Positions 1 through 11,878 of a stretch of DNA of 64,000 nt are shown in pieces. The position numbers and the translations under genes were made by a program. Location of the stretch: NCBI GenBank assembly GCA_947561585.1, contig CANNZV010000501.1, positions 186,001-250,000 on the forward strand, written 5' to 3'. How positions within the stretch are numbered: position 1 is the stretch's first letter; every line of letters begins with the position of its first letter. The stretch is from Caprella mutica. Taxonomy: Eukaryota; Arthropoda; Malacostraca; Amphipoda; Caprellidae. The notes under the pieces were generated by a model. It had not been told where the DNA came from. It saw only the letters and a program-made list of their open reading frames with translations, and ran no database searches.

Positions 1-117
1 GAGTTAACGGCAGGTAAATCCACGAGATTCAAAAGTCAATCCACGTGTGGACGCTATTGACTTTTGAATCAAAAGTCTGGTGGAAAGACTTAAAAAACCC
101 TACGTGTGTACGGCCCT
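1..117. mobile_element. Right end of a PIF/Harbinger-like non-autonomous element (partial)
   Basis: These bases match the last ~117 bp of the complete element at 59656-60578 with about one difference. The end reads ...GTGTGTACGGCCCT followed by TAA, the 3-bp TWA target typical of PIF/Harbinger transposons. An inner hairpin (bases ~29-73: GATTCAAAAGTCAAT pairing with ATTGACTTTTGAATC) lies inside the end. The rest of the element is outside the window. A 17-bp satellite follows directly, as at 60582. Confidence 0.7.
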
Positions 118-3100
118 TAAAACTTACAGTCTTGTAAGACTTACAGTCTTGTAAGACTTACAGTCTTGTAAGACTTACAGTCTTGTAAGACTTACAGTCT
201 TGTAAGACTTACAGTCTTGTAAGACTTACAGTCTTGTAAGACTTACAGTCTTGTAAGACTTACAGTCTTGTAAGACTTACAGTCTTGTAAGACTTACAGT
301 CTTGTAAGACTTACAGTCTTGTAAGACTTACAGTCTTGTAAGACTTACAGTCTTGTAAGACTTACAGTCTTGTAAGACTTACAGTCTTGTAAGACTTACA
401 GTCTTGTAAGACTTACAGTCTTGTAAGACTTACAGTCTTGTAAGACTTACAGTCTTGTAAGACCTACAGTGTTGTATGTCTCACAGTCTTGTAAGACTTG
501 CAGTCTTGTGAGACTTACAGTCATGTAAGTCTTACAGTCTTGTAAGACTTACAGTCATGTAAGACCTACAGTCTTGTGAGACTTACAGTCTTCTATGACT
601 AACAGTCTTGTAAGACTTACAGTCTTGTAAGACTTACAGTCTTGTAAGACTTACAGTCTTGTAAGACTTACAGTCTTGTAAGACTTACAGTCTTGTAAGA
701 CTTACAGTCTTGTAAGACTTACAGTCTTGTAAGACTTACAGTCTTGTAAGACTTACAGTCTTGTAAGACTTACAGTCTTGTAAGACTTACAGTCTTGTAA
801 GACTTACAGTCTTGTAAGACTTACAGTCTTGTAAGACTTACAGTCTTGTAAGACTTACAGTCTTGTAAGACTTACAGTCTTGTAAGACTTACAGTCTTGT
901 AAGACTTACAGTCTTGTAAGACTTACAGTCTTGTAAGACTTACAGTCTTGTAAGACTTACAGTCTTGTAAGACTTACAGTCTTGTAAGACTAACAGTCTT
1001 GTAAGACTTACAGTCTTGTAAGACTTACAGTCTTGTAAGACTTACAGTCTTGTAAGACTTACAGTCTTGTGAGACTTACAGACTTGTAAGTCTTAGAGTC
1101 TTGTAAGTTTTACAGCCATGTAAGACTTACAGTCTTGTGAGACTTACAGTCTTGTATGACTTACAGTCTTGTAAAATATACAATCTTGTAAGACTTACAG
1201 TCTTGTAAGTCTTACAGTCTTGTGAGTCTTACTGTCTTGTAAGTCTTACAGTCTTGTATGACTTACAGTCTTGTATGTCTTACAGTCTTGTGGAACAAAC
1301 AATCTTGTAAGACTTATAGTCTTGTAAATCTTACAGTCTTGTAAGTCTTACAGTCTTGTAAGTCTTACAGTCTTGTAAGTCTTACAGTCTTGTAAGTCTT
1401 ACAGTCTTGTAAGTCTTACAGTCTTGTAAGTCTTACAGTCTTGTAAGTCTTACAGTCTTGTAAGTCTTACAGTCTTGTAAGTCTTACAGTCTTGTAAGTC
1501 TTACAGTCTTGTAAGTCTTACAGTCTTGTAAGTCTTACAGTCTTGTAAGTCTTACAGTCTTGTAAGTCTTACAGTCTTGTAAGTCTTACAGTCTTGTAAG
1601 TCTTACAGTCTTGTAAGTCTAACAGTCTTGTAAGTCTTACAGTCTTGTAAGTCTTACAGTCTTGTAAGTCTAACAGTCTTGTAAGTCTTACAGTCTTGTA
1701 AGTCTTACAGTCTTGTAAGTCTTACAGTCATGTAAGTCTTACAGTCTTGTAAGTCTTACAGTCTTGTAAGACTTACAGTCTTGTAAGACTTACAGTCTTG
1801 TAAGACTTACAGTCTTGTAAGACTTACAGTCTTGTAAGACTTACAGTCTTGTAAGACTTACAGTCTTGTAAGACTTACAGTCTTGTAAGACCTACAGTGT
1901 TGTATGTCTCACAGTCTTGTAAGACTTGCAGTCTTGTGAGACTTACAGTCATGTAAGTCTTACAGTCTTGTAAGACTTACAGTCTTGTGAGACTTACAGT
2001 CATGTAAGTCTTACAGTCTTCTATGACTAACAGTCTTGTAAGACTTACAGTCTTGTGAGACTTACAGTCTTCTATGACTAACAGTCTTGTAAGACTTACA
2101 GTCTTGTAAGACTTACAGTCTTGTAAGAATTACAGTCTTGTAAGACTTACAGTCTTGTAAGACTTACAGTCTTGTAAGACTTACAGTCTTGTAAGACTTA
2201 CAGTCTTGTAAGACTTACAGTCTTGTAAGACTTACAGTCTTGTAAGACTTACAGTCTTGTAAGACTTACAGTCTTGTAAGACTTACAGTCTTGTAAGACT
2301 TACAGTCTTGTAAGACTTACAGTCTTGTGAGACTTACAGACTTGTAAGTCTTAGAGTCTTGTAAGTTTTACAGCCATGTAAGACTTACAGTCTTGTGAGA
2401 CTTACACTCTTGTATGACTTACAGTCTTGTAAAATATACAATCTTGTAAGACTTACAGTCTTGTAAGTCTTACAGTCTTGTGAGTCTTACAGTCTTGTGA
2501 GTCTTACAGTCTTGTGAGTCTTACAGTCTTGTAAGTCTTACAGTCTTGTATGACTTACAGTCTTGTATGTCTTACAGTCTTGTGGAACAAACAATCTTGT
2601 AAGACTTATAGTCTTGTAAATCTTACAGTCTTGTAAGTCTTACAGTCTTGTAAGTCTTACAGTCTTGTAAGTCTTACAGTCTTGTAAGTATTACAGTCTT
2701 GTAAGTCTTACAGTCTTGTAAGTCTTACAGTCTTGTAACTCTTACAGTCTTGTAAGTCTTACAGTCTTGTAAGTCTTACAGTTTTGTAAGTCTTACAGTC
2801 TTGTAAGTCTTACAGTCATGTAAGTCTTACAGTCTTGTAAGTCTTACAGTCTTGTATGACTTACAGTCTTGTAAGACTTACAGTCTTGTAAGACTTACAG
2901 TCTTGTAAGACTTACAGTCTTGTAAGACTTACAGTCTTGTAAGACTTACAGTCTTGTAAGACTTACAGTCTTGTAAGACTTACAGTCTTGTAAGACTTAC
3001 AGTCTTGTAAGACTTACAGTCTTGTAAGACTTACAGTCTTGTAAGACTTACAGTCTTGTAAGACTTTCAGTCTTGTAAGACCTACAGTGTTGTATGTCTC

Positions 3101-4672
3101 ACAGTCTTGTAAGACTTGCAGTCTTGTGAGACTTACAGTCATGTAAGTCTTACAGTCTTGTAAGACTTACAGTCATGTAAGACCTACAGTCTTGTGAGAC
3201 TTACAGTCTTCTATGACTAACAGTCTTGTAAGACTTACAGTCTTGTAAGACTTACAGTCTTGTAAGACTTACAGTCTTGTAAGACTTACAGTCTTGTAAG
3301 ACTTACAGTCTTGTAAGACTTACAGTCTTATGAGACTTACAGACTTGTAAGTCTTAGAGTCTTGTAAGTTTTACAGCCATGTAAGATTTACAGTCTTGTG
3401 AGAATTACAGTCTTGTATGACTTACAGTCTTGTAAAATATACAATCTTGTAAGACTTACAGTCTTGTAAGTCTTACAGTCTTGTGAGTCTTACAGTCTTG
3501 TGAGTCTTACAGTCTTGTGAGTCTTACAGTCTTGTAAGTCTTACAGTCTTGTAAGTCTTACAGTCTTGTAAGTCTTACAGTCTTGTAAGTCTTACAGTCT
3601 TGTAAGTCTTACAGTCTTGTAAGTCTTACAGTCATGTAAGTCTTACAGTCTTGTAAGTCTTACAGTCTTGTATGACTTACAGTCTTGTAAGACTTACAGT
3701 CTTGTAAGACTTACAGTCTTGTAAGACTTACAGTCTTGTAAGACTTACAGTCTTGTAAGACTTACAGTCTTGTAAGACTTACAGTCTTGTAAGACTTACA
3801 GTCTTGTAAGACTTACAGTCTTGTAAGACTTACAGTCTTGTAAGACTTACAGTCTTGTAAGACTTACAGTCTTGTAAGACTTACAGTCTTGTAAGACTTA
3901 CAGTCTTGTAAGACTTACAGTCTTGTAAGACTTACAGTCTTGTAAGACTTACAGTCTTGTAAGACTTACAGTCTTGTAAGACTTACAGTCTTGTAAGACT
4001 TACAGTCTTGTAAGACTTACAGTCTTGTAAGACTTACAGTCTTGTAAGACTTACAGTCTTGTAAGACCTACAGTGTTGTATGTCTCACAGTCTTGTAAGA
4101 CTTGCAGTCTTGTGAGACTTACAGTCATGTAAGTCTTACAGTCTTGTAAGACTTACAGTCATGTAAGACCTACAGTCTTGTGAGACTTACATTTTTCTAT
4201 GACTAACAGTCTTGTAAGACTTACAGTCTTGTAAGACTTACAGTCTTGTAAGACTTACAGTCTTGTAAGACTTACAGTCTTGTAAGACTTACAGTCTTGT
4301 AAGACTTACAGTCTTGTAAGACTTACAGTCTTGTAAGACTTACAGTCTTGTAAGACTTACAGTCTTGTAAGACTTACAGTCTTGTAAGACTTACAGTCTT
4401 GTAAGACTTACAGTCTTGTAAGACTTACAGTCTTATGAGACTTACAGACTTGTAAGTCTTAGAGTCTTGTAAGTTTTACAGCCATATAAGACTTAGTCTT
4501 GTGAGACTTACAGTCTTGTATGACTTACAGTCTTGTAAAATATACAATCTTGTAAGACTTACAGTCTTGTAAGACTTTCAGTCTTGTAAGACTTTCAGTC
4601 TTGTAAGACCTATAGTGTTGTATGTCTCACAGTCTTGTAAGACTTGCAGTCTCGTGAGACTTACAGTCAAAT
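118..4672. repeat. 17-bp satellite array (about 265 units) with higher-order structure
   Basis: Tandem array of ACTTACAGTCTTGTAAG (17 bp). The unit is a near-palindrome: CTTACA and TGTAAG can pair around a GTCT loop. Two forms alternate in blocks, one with AAGACTT and one with AAGTCTT (for example 1325-1760), and these are reverse complements of one another at the dyad. A recognisable variant block (GACCTACAGTGTTGTATGTC) recurs at 461, 1889, 3079, 4065 and, mutated, 4607. A second marker (TGTAAAATATACAATCTTG) recurs near 1170, 2430, 3430 and 4534. The array has therefore grown partly by copying blocks of roughly 0.5-1.4 kb. No coding content. Confidence 0.95.
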
Positions 4673-5068
4673 AAATATAGATGAATAGACAACTACTTCA
4701 TAAAACTATATATTTTAAAACTTATTATTTATTAGATTCAGAAAATATAGAAAACCATAATAATAAAGAAATGAAGAGAATTATTAACTGAGAATTGTTT
4801 CATATAGGTAAATTATTTATATAAAATGTTAAACTAATAATAAATCTTCAGATGCAGTATAAATTTAGCTCTAATAAATGCAATGTATTTTCCTTGCTAA
4901 TCCTCATAATTTTGTTCATTATACACTCTTAATTTAGACTTAAATTAAATACCAAAAAAGTATAATATATCAAGAGGCTCACCTCTGGTTGGAGTTCTCC
5001 CTGCTAAATCCCTGGACGGTGTTCTCCTCCGACTACCTCCCTGGATGTAGTTCTATCGGTCATAGAAA
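4673..5068. other. A+T-rich intergenic DNA, nothing recognised
   Basis: Non-repetitive sequence directly after the satellite. A short G+C-richer patch near 4975-5055 has imperfect repeats around CTCCCT and GGAGTTCTC. No open frame or RNA gene was recognised. Confidence 0.5.
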
Positions 5069-5315
5069 ACTAGGGTCAAGTATAGGTAAATTGCAGCACT
5101 TTAACTAACTGCGGTCTCTTATCTCAGAAACAGTAATAACCATCATGGCTTCTAGGCACTCGTGAAATAAATAGAACCTATCATAAATTGAGCTTAAATT
5201 ATGATGTTCAACAATTCAATATATAGCTAAACTAATTTCAGAATGATTTTGAGACTCTCTTGATAGGGCCGCAATAAGAAATTAAAGAACCGAATTTACC
5301 TGTGTAATATAAATT
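5069..5315. mobile_element. Degenerate TA-target MITE (GGGTCACGCAGG family)
   Basis: The sequence follows the plan of the better copies at 45727-45957 and 46265-46494: GGGTCA..GTA.GGTAAATTGC at the left, a central stretch with CATCATGGCTTCTA, then GAGACTCTCTTGA.AGGGCCGCAAT and TTTACCTGTGT at the right. It is considerably mutated. Assignment to a Tc1/mariner-type MITE rests on the intact relatives, which sit between TA dinucleotides. Confidence 0.6.
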
Positions 5316-5590
5316 ATCAGACCACTTTACTTAAGATACTAGGATAAGTTCCGAAATATAGGTACACTAACTAGCTTTAAAATATATAAATTATCAGACC
5401 ACTTTATTTAAGATACTAGGATAAGTTCCGAAATATCGGACGGCTCCACATTTTCGGTCGCCTAAGAAAAACTATATATAAAATAATTTATCAACTTTTA
5501 TTATAATTAGCTATTAGGTAGCTGTATACTATATTTCATACGTGACCGAAAAATTGAAATGCCTGATAATTTGGAACTTACCCTATTCTA
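5316..5590. repeat. Direct repeat plus degenerate MITE of the GGGTAAGTTACGAATTATCG family
   Basis: A ~54-bp segment (AAATTATCAGACCACTTTA...GATAAGTTCCGAAATAT) occurs twice, at ~5322 and ~5389. The second copy runs into an inverted-repeat element. Its left arm has AAGTTCCGAAATATCGGACGG and CATTTTCGGTCG; its right arm (to ~5585) has CGTGACCGAAAAATTG and TGGAACTTACCCT. These arms resemble the MITE at 15032-15230 but are more diverged. Confidence 0.6.
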
Positions 5591-6057
5591 AGGACAGCGC
5601 AGTAACTCCCTAGCCTATGCAGAAGGTATTGACACTGAAAAAAACAGCTAGGTAGGTATGATGCTCAAATAAGTTACATATAATAATCTAGGAAAATTAA
5701 TTTGGATATTAGTTTACAAACTGGAAAGCAGTAATCAAAATTTATTATTATGAAAAGTTATATACTGATAATCAGCTCTTAAAATAACTACCTAGCCACC
5801 AGCCTATCAATCCCCAAAATTTTAGAATATTTAGGCAGACATTTATCAATTTATTATTGGAATTAATTAATAATTAATAATCGTTCGGCAGCGATAATAC
5901 TATTTAGTGCATATAACGCTATTGTTTGCACTCGAACTAAAATGGAATTGAGGAGCATTCACATTCGACAAGTAAACACGTACTTAAAACAAGATTTGAA
6001 CTGTAAAGTGTCAACCGATTAATTGGCTTTGAGGAAAGCATAAGTTGCCACATACTC
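5591..6057. other. Intergenic DNA, nothing recognised
   Basis: A+T-rich, no long frame and no repeat linking it to other parts of the window. Confidence 0.5.
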
Positions 6058-6540
6058 ATTTCATTTAACTCGCACCTAAACACCAACTTTCATGGTAAGT
6101 TAATTTATACACCAGATACATAGGATTAACAGTTTTTGTAGGTTACTTTATCACACTATGTCATAGTTGATTTAACTCGCACCAAAACTACAAAAAAGTA
6201 GCGCCAACCCTCAAATTAAGTTAATTCATACACTGCAGAATACACTGGATTAACAGTCTTTGTGGGTTACTATAACACACTATGTCATAGTTGATTTAAC
6301 TCGCACCTAAACTTCAAAAAAAGTAGCGTCAACTCTCATAGTAAGTTAATTCATACACCAGATACATTGAATTAACAATCTTTTTGAGTTACTTCAACAC
6401 ACTATGTCCTAGTTATTTCAACACATGTTCAAACTCCCAAAATGTAACTCTAACTCTTATAGTAAGTTGATTCAATCCATAAAATGATTTGAATTAACTA
6501 TGTCAGGTGACACACCACTTCATAGTTGTTTTGACACACG
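6058..6540. repeat. Diverged ~110-121-bp tandem repeat, about four units
   Basis: The phrases TTTAACTCGCACC, GTAAGTTAATTCATACAC, GGATTAACAGT and CACACTATGTCATAGTTG recur in the same order roughly every 110-121 bp. The last unit, from ~6410, is the most degraded. No coding frame spans it. Confidence 0.75.
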
Positions 6541-6685
6541 TGAAAACATGAATGTATTCCAACCAACTCACGTGATAAATTGATTCAAAGCATAAATTGT
6601 TGACCCATTAAATATGAGTAAACTTTTTTCTCTGTGTAAAAGATAGCGAATAAAACGAAAAAATATTATTGTAGAAATTTTGATA

Positions 6686-7128
6686 CAGGCTGCTTTCATT
6701 ACTTCCTTAGAAACTATTTTGAAATAGAACAACTCCAGTGGCATTTCGATCTCATTGAAGTTTTCACTCTGAATATTCATTCTTCGTTTTTCCATTGCAT
6801 GGTTAAGGCCCGCTTCAGATTTACATTTTAAACAGCACGGAAAAAAATATTCTTCTGAAAATGTGTTCTCACTTGCGTTTTTTTTTTTTTTTTCATCGCT
6901 GAAGTAAAAATTTAATGTGACTTTTCCATCAGCGATTAAAAAAACGCAAGTGTAAACACATTTTAAGAAGAGCTTTTTTCCCGCGGTGTTAAGCATGCAT
7001 GTGGGCCTTAACCATGCAATAAACAAGCGAAGGACAAATATTCAGAGTGAAAACTTCAATGGGATCAAAATGTCAATGAAGTTGTTCTATTTCCAAATAG
7101 CTTCCAAGGAAGAAGTCTAAGCACCCTG
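6686..7128. mobile_element. Foldback (long inverted repeat) element with TA target
   Basis: Two arms of ~150-200 bp are inverted copies of each other: 6700-6840 (TTCCTTAGAAACTATTTTGA..., TTGAAGTTTTCACTCTGAAT, TTGCATGGTTAAGGCC) pairs with 6995-7115 (GGCCTTAACCATGCAAT, ATTCAGAGTGAAAACTTCAA, CCAAATAGCTTCCAAGGAAG). The tips read CAGGCTGCTT and its complement AGCACCCTG, each bordered by TA. This suits a Tc1/mariner-derived foldback MITE. The 152-codon minus-strand frame across it is a by-product of the hairpin. Confidence 0.75.
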
Positions 7129-7650
7129 TATTAAAATGTCTGCCATTATAATATTTTTCCCTTTTATTCACTGCCTTTTAGTAAATAAAATCACAGAGTT
7201 AGCTCTAAGAATAACCTTCGCGGAATGACAAAAATAATCACCCTCACTCTTTGCTTACCTGTTCTTAAACTATGTCCATCAGTTAAAAATTGTTATTTTT
7301 ATTATTATTAGTACAATAGGAGGCAGGGAAAAAGAGACCAAGATACAGTTTTTTCGTCAATTGGCTAATGAGTTTCAAGTATTTGAAAAAGAGGAAACAT
7401 TTTTGTTGCCCATACTGTATAATAGAAAATAAGGAGTTAACATTGTTAAGGGTTCGAAGTTTCACCTTCAACCCTTTTATAGGACCGTAAAATATTCTAA
7501 GAACCCTATGTTAATAAATTCTATATTATAAAATATAGGACAAACCTTCTCCTAATTTCCACTTTATTCGAAAACACCTATTCTCACTAAAATAATAGAT
7601 GTTCTGGAGAGTTACCATTGATTGGTATTTTATTTAATATTCTGTTTAAT
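7129..7650. other. Intergenic DNA, nothing recognised
   Basis: A+T-rich. Short minus-strand frames carry no recognisable motif. Confidence 0.5.
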
Positions 7651-7960
7651 ATTCCCTCGAAATCGTAAGGAGATCAACTAATTTCATTAATTTCAGGAAT
7701 ATTCCCTCGAAATCGTAAGGGGATCAACTAATTACATTAATTTCAGGAATATTCCAACGAAATCGTAAGGGGATCAACTAATTTTCACTAATTCCTTTAA
7801 TATTTCCTCGAAATCGTTGGGGAATCCATTAAATTTACTTCAATTCCTGGAATATTCCCTGGATATCGTAAGAAGATTTGATAAATTTGAACCATCCCAG
7901 GAATATTCCCTCGATATCCTATTACGATAACGGATAATGAGGGAAGGGAATATATAAATA
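7651..7960. repeat. ~50-bp tandem repeat, about six units
   Basis: ATTCCCTCGAAATCGTAAGG begins at 7651 and 7701, with variants at 7751, ~7801, ~7853 and ~7904. Later units diverge (TGGATATCG). The 73-codon minus frame here is a repeat artefact. Confidence 0.85.
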
Positions 7961-8126
7961 CCAAGGGAATATTCCAGGAATATCTCAATATTACTTGGGG
8001 ATCACTATTCAAAAACATGTTATAATGTAACTCGAGTGAATTATTTTGAATACTAAAAATAGTAGAATAAAATAGAATGATAATAGTATAATATATAAAA
8101 ATAATATGATTCCTTATATACTCAAG

Positions 8127-8165
8127 CCTGGCTTACTCAATGATATAATTGAGTAAGCCATGGCT
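8127..8165. repeat. Short perfect hairpin
   Basis: GGCTTACTCAAT and ATTGAGTAAGCC form a 12-13-bp stem around GATATA. It is possibly a remnant of a foldback. No terminator or RNA gene can be inferred in this context. Confidence 0.6.
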
Positions 8166-8189
8166 CAAGAATATATTTTTTATGCTAAA

Positions 8190-8209
8190 AGCATATTGTC
8201 GCAACCCTA
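8190..8209. mobile_element. Solo right end of a hAT-type element
   Basis: GCATATTGTCGCAACCCTA matches the end of the hAT family found complete at 8417-10374 and 39168-41165, with one change in the CACAACCC motif. No matching left end or 8-bp duplication was found upstream, so the copy is truncated. Confidence 0.55.
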
Positions 8210-8416
8210 GTAATCAATGTGATATCAACTAGACTACTTATTTCTCAGCCAGGAAACTGTTGTGGAAGTTTAATTAATTTCTTGAATCAGTGAGACGGTA
8301 TGCACTAAAGTGTACAGTTTATTTTACTTAGTGATTTCATGTTCAATATATAGGCAGAGATTAACTCTTCGATTTTTAACAATTTAAAAAATAGTACAGA
8401 ATCTAAATATCATGAG

Positions 8417-10374
8417 TAGGGTTGTGACAATATGCATTTCCAAATATGCAGTACATATATGCACTGGGAAATATACTGCATATGCAGCAGGTTTTATGCT
8501 CTTTGAGAAAACGCATATGCATTTGAGAAAACGCATATGTTTTGCAGATAAAACATATGCACTTAAAGATAATGCATATAAGTAAAGACATATGCATTTG
8601 AAAGGAAGGCAATAGATGCACTTCCAGCTGTTTATATCTGGTGGGAGGTTGAACAAACACCCTAATTTATTTGTTATATACCTTTAGGTTTTTCATAGTT
8701 TAGTTTTCCTGATGAATATGACTTTAAATTTTTGTCCGAAAATTAATGAATATGATTAACTATATCGCGCCATAAAAGTAAAAGTAACACATACAGTAAT
8801 ATAAATAAAGAGTAGGATAATAATAGTAATAGATTATAGACACAGGTGGTCAGTATATGTATAGTGTATACCTAGTTTCTATTCTTAAATAACTGGTAGC
8901 CATGAAAATTCACTTCACTAATATACAGTAGTATCCTATAGAGCCAACAATATAATGTGTCGTTCTCTGAAACGATTGAGTCTTTTGAAATACTTGACAT
9001 TTTAAATTTGGAGCATTACTATTAAATGCATAATATATGCAAATGCATATTGATTATTATTGTAGCAGGGGCTTAACGTCTGCTTCAGAACCAAAGGCAA
9101 TATCGCTGACGTCAAAAGGAAATTAAATACAAAGGACTGGAAGAAGCAGTCAGAGAGGAAAGTGGCTCCATAAACAAAGTCACTTACCACCGTCGGTGAC
9201 AATGCTCATGGATGCAGAAAAGCTACTTCGTGAATGCAGTCACTTACCAAGGAATGTGACGAAACGGGACACAAGCACCGGTGGCTGCACTCATGGATGG
9301 AAGAGGGAAATGAAGAGGTGATAGTAATTGAAGCCTACGAGCCTACCTAATACAAAAACTAAGACCTCGTAGTTGAAGAGCATAACCCTAGCGCTATCCT
9401 CTAAAACTGCAAGTAGCGTTAAAAAAATGATAAACATGGTAATAATGAAAAAAGACAATCCATAATCCAAATTACAACAGTTCGGAGCCCAAGGGACGCC
9501 ACCCCACTTCTCTTCCATTCACCATAGACAGCTTCAGGATAGAGCCCCTGGGGGCTAATATTTATATAACTCACTCATATAATTGTACGTAGGTACGAAA
9601 TAATAAGGTAAGTAAAATGAAACAAAGATATTAGTAACTAAACCAAGTGAAAATATAGGGTAAAATTAAAATTAAAACAACCTTGTTTTAATTTTATAGA
9701 GCTTTTCTAATCAAAGAAAATGTGTAGGAAAGTAGTAACAAAATCAAAATACTGTAAATCTTAAAAACAATACATTAAGTGTTTATTGTAAATTGTAATA
9801 CCTTCAATATAATAAATGTACGACTAGATAATTGGTAGACGAATAGAATATTAGTTAAACTATATAATTTAAAGAGGTTGTTGTAGGAGTTGCATGGCCA
9901 GAAGAACGTATAATTTTTGTATTTTTTAGAGGGTGTCCGTTTAAAGATCGTTCGCTGTACGAGCTTTAATAACCTTTATACTACAGTTTCTTCATATTCA
10001 AGACTTGATAAATGTACTAGAAAGCAGCTTTATAAGAAGTGTTTCAATATGTATTGAAATTATCTTCAATTAAAAGATATTAATTAACATCCTTTATTTT
10101 ACCACTTGGTTTTTAAATATTTTTTACATTTAATAATAAAAATAGTTAAAATATATGAGCTTCTTAGTAACAGACTATTTCGAGAAATCCATACTTGTAA
10201 TGTTTTTTTAAATTAAAATTATTTGCAGCATATATTTTGCATAAGCGTTTTATAAATGCATATGCGTTTTATAAATGCATATTCGTTTTATAAAATGCAT
10301 ATTTCAAGCGAATATGCACTAAATATTTATGTGCATATACTGCATAATATGAAGTGCATATTGTCTCAACCCTA
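8417..10374. mobile_element. Non-autonomous hAT element, 1.96 kb, with 8-bp target duplication
   Basis: The left tip TAGGGTTGTGACAATATGCA and right tip TGCATATTGTCTCAACCCTA are inverted repeats. The flanks carry a perfect 8-bp direct repeat, ATCATGAG, at 8409-8416 and 10375-10382. An 8-bp duplication with a TAGGG tip is diagnostic of hAT transposons. Subterminal DNA on both sides is packed with ATGCATATGC-like motifs, a plausible array of transposase-binding sites. No transposase frame is present, so it must be mobilised in trans. The right part is shared with 32833-34129, the truncated copy in the second duplication unit. Confidence 0.9.
9063..9560. repeat. Interspersed ~450-bp repeat (family R450), copy 1
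   Basis: Segment beginning AGCAGGGGCTTAACGTC and passing through GACTGGAAGAAGCAGTCAGA, TGACAATGCTCATGGATGCA, GGTGGCTGCACTCATGGATG and CAAATTACAACAGTTCGGAG. Related copies lie at 32833-33262, 39465-39905 (inverted), 42403-42735, 44085-44490 and 45270-45725. I do not recognise the source. It forms the core of this hAT family but also occurs outside hAT ends. Short frames in it are not shared between copies. Confidence 0.75.
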
Positions 10375-10427
10375 ATCATGAGCGTAAGCTGATGATAAAA
10401 AATCTTACAATGGTCTTGAGTTATCAC

Positions 10428-11492
10428 TAGGGTTGTGACAATATTCTTTTGGCTTAAAGGTAATTAAAAAATCCTGTGCAGTACAACAACCTAGCGAACA
10501 CAACAAACTACATTAAATCAAATGAGGGAATGCATCATACAAATTAGCTAATATTAAAAATAAAGTAGAATAAAGTAATATATGATTTAAAAAAAATAAA
10601 AGTAAATATTGTATTATTTAAATTGGTATAACTATAATGTATATCATTTAATATTTTTTTATTTTAATCAATAAATAAAACGAGAAATAACACAGAAAGA
10701 TGTAACTGTCGGACTAATGACACGTCTCCATTGTGAACGGAGCTAGGACGTTCAGTTACTATAGGACAATTCGGTACCAGATTTTTTGTTCCCAGACGAA
10801 CCTTATTTTTTAAATTCGAAATGAGTTAAGACTACAAATTATAGCAGATAAGTGATAACAGATGTAGAATTATTTTCGAGAATTTAAAACAAGATATGAT
10901 CATCAAATATAATAAATGTTTTTTTTTATTGTCCAAGTTATTGTCTAAAACTGTTCACTATTTATTATTTTGGTTACCTCATACAGAATAAACCGTCTCA
11001 ATTTGACATCGTTTCCTACCCTGCCTTCTAAATAAATATACCATCAATGAAAACTTTCCATTACAATTAGCCTTATTTCAAAGAAATTAGAACATATAAA
11101 GCTAACCTGAACGCCTATCATTGAGCATATAAAGCTAAACTGAACGCCTATCATTGAGCATATAAAGCTAACCTGAACGCCTATCATTGAGCATATAAAG
11201 CTAACCTGAACGCCTATCATTGAGCATATAAAGCTAACCTGAACGCCTATCATTGAGCATATAAAGCTAATCTGAACGCCTATCATTGAGCATATAAAGC
11301 TAACCTGAACGCCTATCATTGAGCATATAAAGCTAACCTGAACGCCTATCATTGAGCATATAAAGCTAACCTGAACGCATAAAAAGCATATTTTGAGCAT
11401 AAAAGGCATATTTTAAGCATAAAAAGAATATTTTAAGGCATAAAAAGCATATATATAAAGCATATTTCAAAAAGAATATTGTCACAACCCTA
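10428..11492. mobile_element. Non-autonomous hAT element, 1.07 kb, with empty site in the paralogous copy
   Basis: Tips TAGGGTTGTGACAATATTC and GAATATTGTCACAACCCTA are perfect inverted repeats, flanked by the 8-bp duplication GTTATCAC at 10420-10427 and 11493-11500. In duplication copy 2 (around 34170) the same site reads GTTGTCAC once, with no insert, so the element arrived after or was absent from that copy. It starts only ~46 bp after the right duplication of the previous hAT. It carries a 33-bp minisatellite and no transposase frame. Confidence 0.93.
11085..11390. repeat. 33-bp minisatellite inside the hAT element, about nine units
   Basis: Repeats of GAGCATATAAAGCTAACCTG + AACGCCTATCATT with one or two point variants. 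Because 33 is divisible by three, it gives a repetitive 121-codon minus-strand frame, which I do not regard as a gene. The motif GCATATAAAG extends into a degenerate tail to ~11475 with AAAAAGCATAT. Confidence 0.9.
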
Positions 11493-11872
11493 GTTATCAC
11501 TAATCCGTAAATGAGTAAAGAAGATTTAGTTTCCGGTTTCTTTCTCATGCATGTACCTACATGTGGGACCTAAAATTGTGACCGCATCTCAGGTCGTTAT
11601 ATAAGCTTTACTAGTTATTAGATACTCAAACAATGGAGAAGTTTCATGGAAATTGCTTGTTGTGATTTAATACAGTGTTGTCGATAGAATAGAACTAGAA
11701 AGGCATATTTCAGCATTAGAAAGAAAACTGTTGGTAATTTTAAAATTGAAAACTTTGTTATTAAAATTCTTCTAACAATTGCAGTGGCTTGAATTTACCT
11801 TTTTCGAATAAATAGATATTTTGAGATAGATTTTCAGGAGGAAGAAAGAAAAATTTAATTAAAAGTTCAGTA

Positions 11873-11878
11873 TTTATT
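11873..11878 (-). terminator. Polyadenylation signal AATAAA of gene copy 1
   Basis: AATAAA on the minus strand, about 350 bp beyond the TGA stop at 12228. It is the first canonical signal I noticed in the expected direction. In copy 2 the homologous stretch (~34551-34560) has become an ATATATA run and the hexamer is lost. Confidence 0.45.

Noticed and set aside
118..4672. CRISPR-like regular repeat pattern
   Set aside because: Units are contiguous with no unique spacers, in intron-containing eukaryotic DNA; this is a satellite.
6568..7026. 152-codon minus frame
   Set aside because: It spans the arms and loop of a foldback element and shows no protein-like motif.
11044..11409. 121-codon minus frame of VQVSFICSMIG repeats
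   Set aside because: It is the 33-bp minisatellite inside a hAT element and is absent from the paralogous copy.
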